Of a DNA stretch of 26,598 nt, positions 1 through 7,649 are shown one piece after another. The position numbers and the translations under genes are program-made. Below the pieces are notes generated by a model. That model saw only the letters and a list, made by a program, of their open reading frames with translations, ran no database searches and had not been told where the DNA came from. Positions within the stretch are counted from its first letter, which is position 1; every line of letters begins with the position of its first letter. Origin of the DNA: Patescibacteria group bacterium (GTDB lineage Bacteria > Patescibacteriota > Gracilibacteria > Peribacterales > Peribacteraceae); the NCBI GenBank assembly GCA_018818235.1, contig JAHISE010000085.1, positions 1-26,598 of the forward strand, written 5' to 3'.

Positions 1-4
1 ATCC

Positions 5-19
5 CTCCCGGCCCACCAT
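5..19. repeat. Partial copy of GIY-YIG-associated repeat
   Basis: The 15-mer CTCCCGGCCCACCAT is identical to positions 11012-11026, where it forms the left edge of a 44-bp palindromic repeat. Here, too, a GIY-YIG gene follows closely (119). The two copies diverge after the 15-mer. Confidence 0.6.
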
Positions 20-22
20 TCG

Positions 23-53
23 GCTTCGCAGTGTTAGTGCTACGAAGCTTTTT
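23..53 (+). terminator. Putative intrinsic terminator of an upstream gene
   Basis: GCTTCG (23-28) pairs with CGAAGC (43-48); after one mismatch the stem continues with A30-T41 and G31-C40. It is followed directly by TTTTT (49-53). The gene it would end lies off the left edge. The hairpin also overlaps a fragment of the palindromic repeat described at 5-19, so it may simply be part of that repeat. Confidence 0.45.
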
Positions 54-118
54 GTTGTACTATCCAGAGCCTTGCCTGCGATACTGCTTCGCCGCAATGC
101 CCCTCATCCATCCAAGAC

Positions 119-358
119 ATGCATTATGTATATATCTTAGAATCGGAGCATAATGAAAAGCATTGGTATGTTGGAGTAACTAATAATCTTAAGCGCAGAC
201 TTGAAGAGCATAATGCTGGCGATAGTTATCATACAAAAAAGTTCAAACCTTGGAAAATCAAGAATTACATAGCATTTCGTGACAGAAGCAAAGCTGAGAA
301 ATTTGAGGAATATCTAAAATCAAAATCTGGACGAGCACTCACAAAAAAGCACTTCTAA
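119..358 (+). CDS. GIY-YIG domain protein (YhbQ/COG2827-like)
   Basis: A 79-residue protein consisting of a single GIY-YIG nuclease fold. The N-terminal YVYIL and the YVGVTNNLKRRLEEHN stretch (about residues 17-32) hold the GIY/YIG and arginine motif, and EEYLKSKSGRA near the C-terminus is the usual end of the stand-alone family. Such minimal proteins are presumed DNA endonucleases, but their substrates are mostly unknown. The ATG at 119 gives the complete domain, and no Shine-Dalgarno motif precedes it. It resembles the protein at 9938 (shared YLKSKS.RA.T.K ending) and, like it, is preceded by the palindromic repeat, so the pair may represent a mobile or repeat-linked unit. Confidence 0.88.
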   Translation: MHYVYILESEHNEKHWYVGVTNNLKRRLEEHNAGDSYHTKKFKPWKIKNYIAFRDRSKAEKFEEYLKSKSGRALTKKHF

Positions 359-516
359 CCCAATTGCGGGGTGAGTCGCGGCGAAGCGGTATCGCCATCT
401 CAATTCAAGTAATTACTGCAACTGACTCATTACAATCTTACCGCGAAGCCGGACGACAATTTGGCTTATTTAAGGGCTGTAATCAAGATCTAAAGTTAAT
501 TTACAACGTGTTTTAC

Positions 517-545
517 TTGCGATAATTGATCAATACACTTACATT
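517..545 (+). promoter_or_regulatory. Predicted promoter of the 557-4759 operon
   Basis: TTGCGA (517-522), a 17-nt spacer, then TACATT (540-545). The expected start of transcription lies about 5 nt before the ATG at 557, leaving no room for a ribosome-binding site. Each hexamer matches consensus at 4 of 6 positions, so this is a moderate call. Confidence 0.4.
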
Positions 546-556
546 CCGCTCCTTAT

Positions 557-1939
557 ATGAAACCATATCGCGGTACCATTCTAAGGCCTGATAGTACGGG
601 TGAATATCTTGAGATGATTGATGATGCACTCGTTATCGTTGATGATGAAGGAGAAATTGTTGTTGCCGATTCCGTTAGCATTCTTTGTGAGAGGGGTAGA
701 GAATTACGGGAGAAGTTTGGATTGGTTTTTGACGAACAAATGGAACTCGATGGCAAACCTATTCCTCAGACCCACAACATCATTATGCCTGTAACAGCCA
801 ACACGCACGATCATTCTTTTCAGCCACCGGGTATAGACGGACCGTTGATCACTGGCACTCCTACCGAGGGATTTGGTGGTTGGTTACCTAAAACACTTAA
901 AAACGGAGAGTACATAGCGAAGCAGGATGTGGGGCGCTCGAGAGCGATGCTCGCAATGAAATTTGAAGAATGCATCCGGCACGGCGTTGGAGCAACGCTT
1001 CAATTCACTACCAGCTCGTATGATGCTGCACGCGCAGCAATAAATATAGGAAATGACAAAGGTGTTAGAGTTGTAGCCGGATATGTTGCCATGGACCAAA
1101 ACATTGATTCCATTCAACTCGGTCTGCAAGAAGAGAGTGGGATAGCGCTTAGAGCCACAGAAGCTCTATTGGATGAATTTGGTGCAGCATGTGTGGCTGT
1201 TATTGATCGTTTTCCAATTGCGGTTAGCTCTGAGACTAGGCGCGGGCTTGCGGAGTTGGCAAGGCATCACGGTGCCCTTTATGAAACACATTTTGACGAA
1301 CAGGACGGTGTCGGAAGAGAAAAGGATATACACAAATCAATATATGGAACCGCCAGCATAACGCAGACATTGGTTGATGACGGCGTATTTGAGACAGGCT
1401 CGCGTGTTGGGTTGGCCCATTCAATCCATACAACGAAAAAGGAAATGGATTTGATAGGATCCAAAGTCGATGCAGGTTGCAAGGTTTTTGTGCGGGCCTG
1501 TCCAAGCTCAAATGCGCAACTGGGAAGTCATTTTGTTGAAGGTGCCTTTGTTCCGTTCCCTTTACGCCAATGGGAAGCAAGAGGAGTTGATATTACATTG
1601 GGTACAGATAGGGGCGCAGGAAGGACTTCGAATGTTTTTGCGGAAATGCAAAAGGAGCACGGAAGACATTCAATAGAAACCAGGCCGTCGTTTATTGATG
1701 TTTTGCGTTATGGCACTATTCAGGGATTAAAATCGTTAGGTGTTGATATTGGCGAAACAAGAGTTTCTGAAGGTAATCCCGCGGAATTTACTATTGTTGA
1801 ATTAAGTGGAGCCGGAGCTTATTGGGATATTGGAGATCACTATGGAAATTTGGAATTCACTGCCGCACGGGTCATTGACGGTGGCCAGGATTCATCCGGC
1901 ATTAAGGCACTATGGGTCAAAGGAAGGCAATTAAAGTGA
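557..1939 (+). CDS. Amidohydrolase, guanine deaminase-like
   Basis: A 460-residue metal-dependent amidohydrolase. Visible metal and catalytic residues are H84 and H86 (THDH), H245 and E248 (ETHFDEQ), H288 (GLAHS) and D351 (LGTDRGAG). The CPSSNAQLG segment, GTDRGAGRTS and the region GGWLPKT after the HxH motif are typical of guanine deaminase and related aminohydrolases, and the length fits. The expected reaction is hydrolytic deamination of a purine or similar heterocycle; the substrate here is not certain, and the HDH (rather than HxH with a small residue) motif is slightly unusual. It is first in an operon with an AspRS, a nucleoside phosphorylase-like protein and a methyltransferase, which suggests purine-linked metabolism. 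The alternative is a chlorohydrolase or S-adenosylhomocysteine deaminase-type enzyme. Confidence 0.82.
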   Translation: MKPYRGTILRPDSTGEYLEMIDDALVIVDDEGEIVVADSVSILCERGRELREKFGLVFDEQMELDGKPIPQTHNIIMPVTANTHDHSFQPPGIDGPLITGTPTEGFGGWLPKTLKNGEYIAKQDVGRSRAMLAMKFEECIRHGVGATLQFTTSSYDAARAAINIGNDKGVRVVAGYVAMDQNIDSIQLGLQEESGIALRATEALLDEFGAACVAVIDRFPIAVSSETRRGLAELARHHGALYETHFDEQDGVGREKDIHKSIYGTASITQTLVDDGVFETGSRVGLAHSIHTTKKEMDLIGSKVDAGCKVFVRACPSSNAQLGSHFVEGAFVPFPLRQWEARGVDITLGTDRGAGRTSNVFAEMQKEHGRHSIETRPSFIDVLRYGTIQGLKSLGVDIGETRVSEGNPAEFTIVELSGAGAYWDIGDHYGNLEFTAARVIDGGQDSSGIKALWVKGRQLK

Positions 1940-2023
1940 GTTTCATTAATTTATACAAAAAAGAGTTGATCAAAAAACCTGTTTTGAGTACATTGACATC
2001 CTTTATCGGATTATTTTTTAATT

Positions 2024-3361
2024 ATGACAGAGTCAAATTTTCAAGCTATTGGCGACAAAAGATTCCGAAATATTCCGGAAACAGAGGATTTAATTAAGCA
2101 AGTGGGCGAGAGAGTAGATGCCGAAGGTGCTGTGCATGTTATTCGAAACTTAAAAAACGTTGCATTTATCATAATAAGAACTTTTCGGGACAAGTTTCAG
2201 GTTGTTCTGGATGGTGAAAATCTGAAAATGCTGGATCAAATACAAGAAGGTGATTTTGTCAGAGTCAGAGGGAATGTGGTTGAGAGTAGAGCAGCTTACA
2301 AAGGAGTGGAGGTACGAGCAGAAGAAGTAGAAAGGTTGAGCGGTCCCAAAGAACAACTACCAATAAAATTAGGATCTAAGAAACTGGATATGAATCTGAA
2401 TACAAAATTAGATGAACGTGTTCTTACACTAAGACATCTGAATGAAAGAGCTATTTTCAAATTACAGGAAGGGGTAGTGCGTGCCTTCCTAGAGTATCTG
2501 CAAGGTAATGGCTTTACAGAAATTCACTCTCCAAAACTTGTAGAGGCGGGCGCCGAGGGTGGGGCAAATATATTTTCTTTGGATTATTTTGGCAGGAAAG
2601 CTTTTCTTGGCCAGAGCCCTCAGTTCTACAAGCAATTTATGGTTCCAGTCTTCGGGAGAGTTTGCGAGGTTGGCCCGGCATTTCGAGCCGAAAAACATAA
2701 TACAAGCCGTCATATAAATGAATACACTTCTCTTGATTATGAAATGGGATATATAGATTCATTCAGGGATATTATGAGTATGGAGGTCGGTTTCCTTAAA
2801 CACATGATAAAGATGCTCAAAGTGCACTATGCTCATGAATTAGAACTATTGAATGTTAGTTTGCCTGAGATTGATCAGATTCCATGTATGAGGTTCGATG
2901 AAGCAAAGAGAACCATATCGCAACATTTTGGTCGTGAGATAAAAGATGAACACGATATTGAACCGGAAGAAGAACGGTTGATGTCGCAGTATGCTGCGGA
3001 AGAATTCGGGAGCGAATTTCTTTTTGTAACAAATTATCCTTGGAAGAAGAGGCCGTTCTATACCATGCGTTCACCTGGAGATGAAGATTATACGGAGAGT
3101 TTTGATCTACTATTCAGAGGAATCGAAGTAACTACAGGCGGTCAGCGTATTCACGATTACGATAAACAAGTGCAAGCCATGAGGGACAAGGGTCTTGAAC
3201 CAGATGATTTCGGTGAGTACTTAAAGCTTCACAAGCATGGCACTCCACCACATGGAGGATTGGGCATAGGATCTGAACGTTTGTTGATGAAGATCTTAAA
3301 CAGGCAAAATATAAGAGAGTCGACACTATTCCCGCGTGATACATCTCGTTTAACACCTTAG
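2024..3361 (+). CDS. aspS: Aspartyl-tRNA synthetase, archaeal-type (AspS2), probably nondiscriminating
   Basis: A 445-residue class IIb aminoacyl-tRNA synthetase. An N-terminal OB-fold anticodon-binding domain (about 20-110) is followed by the catalytic core with the AGAEGGANIF flipping loop, LGQSPQFYKQ, motif 2 (FRAEKHNTSRHINEY) and motif 3 (GGLGIGSERLL), ending with NIRE..LFPRD..RLTP as in archaeal AspRS. All catalytic signatures are intact, so it should charge tRNA. By alignment from memory with Thermococcus AspRS, the residue equivalent to W26 is His (AVHVIRNL), which in that family marks nondiscriminating enzymes that also charge tRNA-Asn; the K85 position appears to be Tyr, which is uninformative. 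It lies 84 nt after the amidohydrolase and 4 nt before the next gene. It may be the cell's only AspRS or a pathway-linked copy. Confidence 0.9.
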   Translation: MTESNFQAIGDKRFRNIPETEDLIKQVGERVDAEGAVHVIRNLKNVAFIIIRTFRDKFQVVLDGENLKMLDQIQEGDFVRVRGNVVESRAAYKGVEVRAEEVERLSGPKEQLPIKLGSKKLDMNLNTKLDERVLTLRHLNERAIFKLQEGVVRAFLEYLQGNGFTEIHSPKLVEAGAEGGANIFSLDYFGRKAFLGQSPQFYKQFMVPVFGRVCEVGPAFRAEKHNTSRHINEYTSLDYEMGYIDSFRDIMSMEVGFLKHMIKMLKVHYAHELELLNVSLPEIDQIPCMRFDEAKRTISQHFGREIKDEHDIEPEEERLMSQYAAEEFGSEFLFVTNYPWKKRPFYTMRSPGDEDYTESFDLLFRGIEVTTGGQRIHDYDKQVQAMRDKGLEPDDFGEYLKLHKHGTPPHGGLGIGSERLLMKILNRQNIRESTLFPRDTSRLTP

Positions 3362-3365
3362 TATT

Positions 3366-4124
3366 ATGAATCAAAAAGAAGGCATAGAAGTAAAAAGAGA
3401 GACCGATCTGGGAGTTATTATAGAAAAGCCATCGTGGTATGAAATTGCAGAGCAAAAATTTCAAGATTCAGATCGGGTTTATTATGGCCACAATTTTCAG
3501 GATGAGATATTGCACGTAAGACACAGAGGTTTAGATATTGCTTTTGCTTCAGGGCAGGGTTCGCCAATTGCTGCTTGTAAAGTGGAGAGATTGCGTGTTT
3601 ATGGCGCTAAGGCAATAGCACGCATAGGGACTTGTGGCGCTTTGTTGGAAAGTATGACTTTATGGGATCCAATCATTACAACATCGTGTTTTAGTGACGA
3701 AGGAACATCAGGGCATTATCTACCATCGGGATACCCAATTACATCAGATCCAGGTTTGGATAATGAGATTAGAAAAGAGTTTTATAAACAACAGATGAAT
3801 TGGCAGGAAGGCCCAACAATAACCTCCGATGGTCGTTGGAAAGAAGATGTACAATTAATGAAAGAACTAAGTGAGATTGGTGTCAGATCAATCGAAATGG
3901 AGACCTCTGCAATTCTAGCAGTATGCCTGCACAGAAAACTTCCTGCATCAGCTATCAATATTCCTACAGATGTAGCCGTTGCACACAGCGAATCGGATTT
4001 GCAGGGTGTTCCAGATAGGGATAGTTACACAGATAGATTGCACAAAGTTCTTGGTACAGTTATACCTGTTACTGTTAATGCCCTAGTTAATAGATACGAA
4101 GAATTATTTACAGATAAGCACTAG
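3366..4124 (+). CDS. Nucleoside phosphorylase (PNP/UDP family)-like protein
   Basis: A 252-residue protein of the NP-I fold. ARIGTCGALLES (about 85-96) is the phosphate/ribose-binding glycine motif, and SIEMETSAILA (about 175-185) is the base/ribose-binding EMET motif of purine and uridine phosphorylases. INIPTD (about 203) is where the catalytic Asp of purine enzymes falls. The family cleaves nucleosides to base plus ribose-1-phosphate, or hydrolyses MTA/SAH-type nucleosides. Substrate cannot be assigned from sequence. It starts 4 nt after aspS and its stop adjoins the methyltransferase start, so the genes are co-transcribed. Its pairing with a guanine deaminase-like enzyme suggests nucleoside salvage or tailoring of a purine nucleoside. 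Confidence 0.82.
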   Translation: MNQKEGIEVKRETDLGVIIEKPSWYEIAEQKFQDSDRVYYGHNFQDEILHVRHRGLDIAFASGQGSPIAACKVERLRVYGAKAIARIGTCGALLESMTLWDPIITTSCFSDEGTSGHYLPSGYPITSDPGLDNEIRKEFYKQQMNWQEGPTITSDGRWKEDVQLMKELSEIGVRSIEMETSAILAVCLHRKLPASAINIPTDVAVAHSESDLQGVPDRDSYTDRLHKVLGTVIPVTVNALVNRYEELFTDKH

Positions 4125-4126
4125 TG

Positions 4127-4759
4127 ATGAAATGGGATTCAGATCTAGATGGAAGGCAAGTGTTTACAACTCCGTTTCCAGAGACTGATGTTTTTGAAAG
4201 GCTATCATCAAAAGACGCTCCAATCATGGATCTTGGTTGCGGATATGGCAGGGTTCTATCAGAAATATCTGGAATGGGGTATACGAATTTATCAGGTGTA
4301 GATATTTCGCCACAGCTTGTTCATGAAGCTCGTAAATCTTGTCCAAATGCAGATGTCTCGATTCAAGATTTTAGTCAACTTGATACTGCAAAATTCAATC
4401 AAAAATATGAACTTATACTTCTTATGGGTGTAATTGAGTATCTATTATCTGACGAACACCAAGAGAAGTTTTTTAAACGTGTTTCAGAGCTTTTATCAGA
4501 GAATGGTACTGTATTCCTCGAAACATTTATATTTGATTGGGAAAACTTGTGGAAAAATTACATACAAGGATTTATGAGAACCTGCCATTTAGGCAGATTC
4601 AAAAATAAAAAAGGGTTCGAATGCCATCATCAATCAGAAATGACCCTTAGATCTATATTACAAACGCAATTTGATATTATTTCATTTACAAGAAAATCTC
4701 TGATAACGTGGAGCGGAAAGAAATGCAACGGGCTGTGCGCTTTATTGGGCAAGGTTTAG
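4127..4759 (+). CDS. Class I SAM-dependent methyltransferase
   Basis: About 210 residues with a Rossmann methyltransferase core: motif I IMDLGCGYGRVL (about 33-44), an acidic residue in SGVDIS ending beta-2, and LILLMGVIEYL at motif IV/post-IV. Substrate unknown. The C-terminal third (LWKNYIQGF...FKNKKGFECHH) is not diagnostic. I chose ATG 4127; a GTG at 4124 in the same frame overlaps the preceding stop codon. It is last in the operon and overlaps the convergent SbnA-like gene by 18 nt. A small-molecule methyltransferase in this context could modify the product of the pathway, but this is inference. Confidence 0.85.
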   Translation: MKWDSDLDGRQVFTTPFPETDVFERLSSKDAPIMDLGCGYGRVLSEISGMGYTNLSGVDISPQLVHEARKSCPNADVSIQDFSQLDTAKFNQKYELILLMGVIEYLLSDEHQEKFFKRVSELLSENGTVFLETFIFDWENLWKNYIQGFMRTCHLGRFKNKKGFECHHQSEMTLRSILQTQFDIISFTRKSLITWSGKKCNGLCALLGKV

Positions 4760-5740
4760 TAAATATCTTAATCGGTAATCCACGCTGACATCCAACAGAT
4801 TCCTCGCGACCATCCAATCATCATTAAATATCGATTGCAGATACTTCTCTCCGCCGTCGGGAAGAATCCCCAGCATGACGCCTGTTTCGGGTTGCTTTTC
4901 CATTATAGAAAGAGCCTTATAAATAACCGCGCCGGAGGACCCTCCAAGCAGCAATCCCATTCTTTTTGCGAAGAATCTCGCGGTGTTAAACGCCTGCTTG
5001 TCTGAAACAGAATGTCCTTCGTCAATAACAGAAAAATCAATATTACGGGGTATCTCCGTGCCCATGCTTCTTCCGGGGCCTGTCATGAAGTATTGGCTGC
5101 CATCGCATGTAAATATGGTGGATCCTTCAGGTTCAATTCCTATAACTTTCAAATCCGGATGATCCGATTTTAGATTCGAGGCTGTTCCACACAATGAACC
5201 GCCTGTTCCAACAGTGCCAATAAGAACATCAATCCTGTTTAAATCCCTCCTTATCTCTTCCGCAATATTATGGTATCCGATAGGGTTATCAGGATTATTG
5301 GCTTGGTCCAGGTAAAATGCTCCATGCATCTGTTTTGCAAGCTCGGTACCCCTCTCTCTGCGGATTTGCACAAGACTTTTTTCTTGCGTTCCGTGGTCCA
5401 CGAAAATCAGCTCAGCTCCGTATGCTTTTAGCATCAAAACCTTTTCGCGCGATATGTTTTCGTCCACAACCGCTATAAATCTGTAGCCTCTATTAGCCGC
5501 TATCATCGCAAGAGCTGTAGCTGTATTGCCCGAGGATGATTCTATTATTGTATCACCCTTCTTTATATCACCTCTTTTTTCAGCCTCGTCAATCATATGT
5601 TCGGCGACCCTGTCCTTCATGCTTTGGCTTGGATTAAATTTTTCCATCTTAAATATTAGATCCCAATTAGGATTTCTTTGAGGGCATTTGAACAAAGGTG
5701 TATTGCCAATCATGTCAGAAGGAGATTCTGCTATATTCAT
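4742..5740 (-). CDS. SbnA-like PLP enzyme, N-(2-amino-2-carboxyethyl)-L-glutamate synthase
   Basis: A 332-residue fold-II PLP enzyme of the cysteine synthase family. PSQSMKDR carries the PLP lysine (K42), SSSGNTA (68-74) binds the substrate carboxylate, GTVGTGGSLCG (175-185) binds the PLP phosphate and GGSSGAV (267-273) follows. In this family SbnA condenses O-phosphoserine with glutamate to give ACEGA, the precursor of Dap. The assignment to SbnA rather than CysK or cystathionine synthase rests mostly on its neighbour: the SbnB-like gene ends at 5741, immediately adjacent, so the two are translationally coupled. Usual length is about 325. Without that neighbour I would call it simply cysteine synthase-like. 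Confidence 0.85.
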   Translation of the reverse strand: MNIAESPSDMIGNTPLFKCPQRNPNWDLIFKMEKFNPSQSMKDRVAEHMIDEAEKRGDIKKGDTIIESSSGNTATALAMIAANRGYRFIAVVDENISREKVLMLKAYGAELIFVDHGTQEKSLVQIRRERGTELAKQMHGAFYLDQANNPDNPIGYHNIAEEIRRDLNRIDVLIGTVGTGGSLCGTASNLKSDHPDLKVIGIEPEGSTIFTCDGSQYFMTGPGRSMGTEIPRNIDFSVIDEGHSVSDKQAFNTARFFAKRMGLLLGGSSGAVIYKALSIMEKQPETGVMLGILPDGGEKYLQSIFNDDWMVARNLLDVSVDYRLRYLLNLAQ

Positions 5741-6757
5741 TTACAGAGGGAGAAGTATTCCTTTTGATTGCTTTCCAGCTTTTTCATATATGCGAGCGGC
5801 CACAGCAATATCCTCTATTGCCATACCCATCGGATTTACATATATATTTTCACTTTCTATTTCCCTTCCAGCTTTTCCCCCAGATACTATTTCTCCAAGC
5901 GTTCCGTATACCTGATCACGGACCAGCATCCCGCTTTTTATCAGCCTATGAAGCAACTTTTCCTCTCTGTTACATTGATCAAAATCATCGACAACCAATT
6001 TATCGGAGCCTGTTACAACTTCGGGGTCTGCATCATCAAGGCTTAACGCAACAAAAACCCACCCATCGGTTAACCAGTTATCCTTCAGGTATGCTTTTTC
6101 CGAATTCGTTGTTGCTGTCACTATTACATTCGCATCTTTTACTGCTGATTCAACTTCGTTATAAGCGCTGATTGTTATTGAGTGATCATTAGTTTGAAAT
6201 AATTCCTGTGCCTTCCTGAGCCTATCATCTCTAAGATCACATATTCTTAGTTCCTCAATATTGCGAGGCCTGTCCAACAGCGAGTCTGCGACTTCCAGAC
6301 CAATTGGACCAGCACCTATGATCGCAATGCGTTTAGCGGTTTCTGAAGCGCAGTGATCAATCGATATTGATGCCACTGCGGCTGTCCTTCTGGCAGACAA
6401 AGTCTCGCATGGCATAATGGCATCCACATTACCTGTTTCCGTGGAATTAAGAACCATGAGACCGGATGCTCTTGGTATGCCTCTTTCTATATTTGCAGGG
6501 AACCCAGAAATCCATTTTATACCTGCAGTTCCTATAGGGTCGTCCAGAAATCCGGGCATGGCAATGAATCTTCCTCCACTGTATTCCTCTTCTCTTCCAC
6601 GTGGACGAATATATGGCTTTAAAGGTTGAATGAATTTACCTTTGGCATGATGAATGAGCGCTTGGACTACGGCATCATAGGCATCATGTGTTGTTAGAAG
6701 CTGAGAAACTTCCGAATCTGTAAGCCAGAGGGGAGAAGTTGATTGCTTCTCTGACAT
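5741..6757 (-). CDS. SbnB-like 2,3-diaminopropionate synthase (ornithine cyclodeaminase family)
   Basis: A 338-residue NAD-dependent enzyme of the ornithine cyclodeaminase/mu-crystallin family. GIKWISGFPANIERGIPRAS (80-98) followed by LNSTETG and SARRTAA (121-127) are characteristic of SbnB-type members, and IAIIGAGPIGLE (144-155) is the NAD-binding loop. SbnB oxidatively hydrolyses ACEGA to L-Dap and 2-oxoglutarate. With the adjacent SbnA-like gene this gives a complete two-step Dap pathway. The start at ATG 6757 is supported by a promoter with TTGACA, a 17-nt spacer and TAACAT ending only 8 nt upstream, so the mRNA should be leaderless. Confidence 0.9.
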   Translation of the reverse strand: MSEKQSTSPLWLTDSEVSQLLTTHDAYDAVVQALIHHAKGKFIQPLKPYIRPRGREEEYSGGRFIAMPGFLDDPIGTAGIKWISGFPANIERGIPRASGLMVLNSTETGNVDAIMPCETLSARRTAAVASISIDHCASETAKRIAIIGAGPIGLEVADSLLDRPRNIEELRICDLRDDRLRKAQELFQTNDHSITISAYNEVESAVKDANVIVTATTNSEKAYLKDNWLTDGWVFVALSLDDADPEVVTGSDKLVVDDFDQCNREEKLLHRLIKSGMLVRDQVYGTLGEIVSGGKAGREIESENIYVNPMGMAIEDIAVAARIYEKAGKQSKGILLPL

Positions 6758-6765
6758 GGAAGAAC

Positions 6766-6794
6766 ATGTTATGTAAACAATAATTTTCTGTCAA
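6766..6794 (-). promoter_or_regulatory. Promoter of the sbnB-sbnA-like pair (leaderless)
   Basis: On the minus strand, TTGACA (6794-6789) is a perfect -35, then 17 nt, then TAACAT (6771-6766) as -10. The ATG at 6757 starts 8 nt after the -10, so transcription should begin at or within 1-2 nt of the start codon. This separates the Dap pair from the upstream hydrolase gene, although readthrough is possible. Confidence 0.7.
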
Positions 6795-6811
6795 AATATA
6801 TGTCCGTTTTC

Positions 6812-7645
6812 TTATACTGCGACCTCCGTTCCATCTATAGAGAAATGAAGATTTTTGTCTTTATATTGCGTTTCTAGGTCTTGGTAGTCTGCAATTCTTT
6901 TTCTCCAAAGCTCTTCAATATGAACAAATACTGTCTGCTTCGGGTGCAGTATATCGATTAAGTTCAGATTTTCTTTAAAAGAAGTATCCTGTCTTCTTAT
7001 ATGATCCTGTGGTAAATCTTCCTCCATATATCCCAGTGGCATTATCATCAAATCCACGCCTTCAGGTATTTTTGAAGCAGGAATATTTTTTGCATGATCC
7101 ATGCATATGACAATCTTTTTATCTATAATGCTTATTAAATACAAATATGACGGTATATCATTGGATAATTCAATTGCTTCAATACAACAATCTTTGATAT
7201 TAATTTTATCTTTGAAGGTTTTGATTTCGGCGAATGAACATTTCTCCATGTATTTAATGCCCGGCTCCAATTTAATTATCAATTCGCGCAAATCCGCTGG
7301 AATAAAAATATTTATAGTATCATCTGGTTTAACCAAATTCTGGCTTCCTGATGATGATCTGATATCAATATCAGCCTGAATTTGTTCTATAACTCTCCAA
7401 CCTGCGGTGTGATCAGGATGCCAATGCGAGTAAAGAATGTTACTTACTTTTTTAATATTTGAGTAATTTAACCCTTCCGCAATGTCCTCAGGGGTATCTA
7501 TAAGCAGATCGATATCATTGATATAGACTGATGGCCCCAGTCTTCTTTCTTTAATGTCTTTCCTGGCGATTTTACAGAGTTCGCATGAACAGCATGGCTT
7601 TGGTGTTCTGATATATCCCCCTGAACCGATTATTGTAACCTTCAT
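6812..7645 (-). CDS. PhnP-like metallo-beta-lactamase-fold hydrolase
   Basis: A 277-residue MBL-fold protein. SHWHPDHTAG (73-82) is the HxHxDH metal motif, and CCSCELC (18-24) near the N-terminus resembles the structural Cys/zinc site of PhnP and related cyclic phosphodiesterases. Further candidate metal ligands lie in IVICMDHAK and TVFVHIEE. The family hydrolyses cyclic phosphodiesters or other esters; substrate unknown here. An open frame extends upstream to 7786, but the Met at 7645 begins exactly at the conserved MKVTIIGSGG strand and lies 4 nt after the stop of the upstream ligase gene, so I take 7645 as the start. The arrangement implies co-translation with the ligase. Confidence 0.82.
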   Translation of the reverse strand: MKVTIIGSGGYIRTPKPCCSCELCKIARKDIKERRLGPSVYINDIDLLIDTPEDIAEGLNYSNIKKVSNILYSHWHPDHTAGWRVIEQIQADIDIRSSSGSQNLVKPDDTINIFIPADLRELIIKLEPGIKYMEKCSFAEIKTFKDKINIKDCCIEAIELSNDIPSYLYLISIIDKKIVICMDHAKNIPASKIPEGVDLMIMPLGYMEEDLPQDHIRRQDTSFKENLNLIDILHPKQTVFVHIEELWRKRIADYQDLETQYKDKNLHFSIDGTEVAV

Positions 7646-7649
7646 ATTT

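Noticed and set aside
5698..6171. 157-codon open frame antisense to the SbnA/SbnB-like genes
   Set aside because: The opposite strand carries clear SbnB motifs; the antisense translation is low-complexity Leu/Pro/His-rich.
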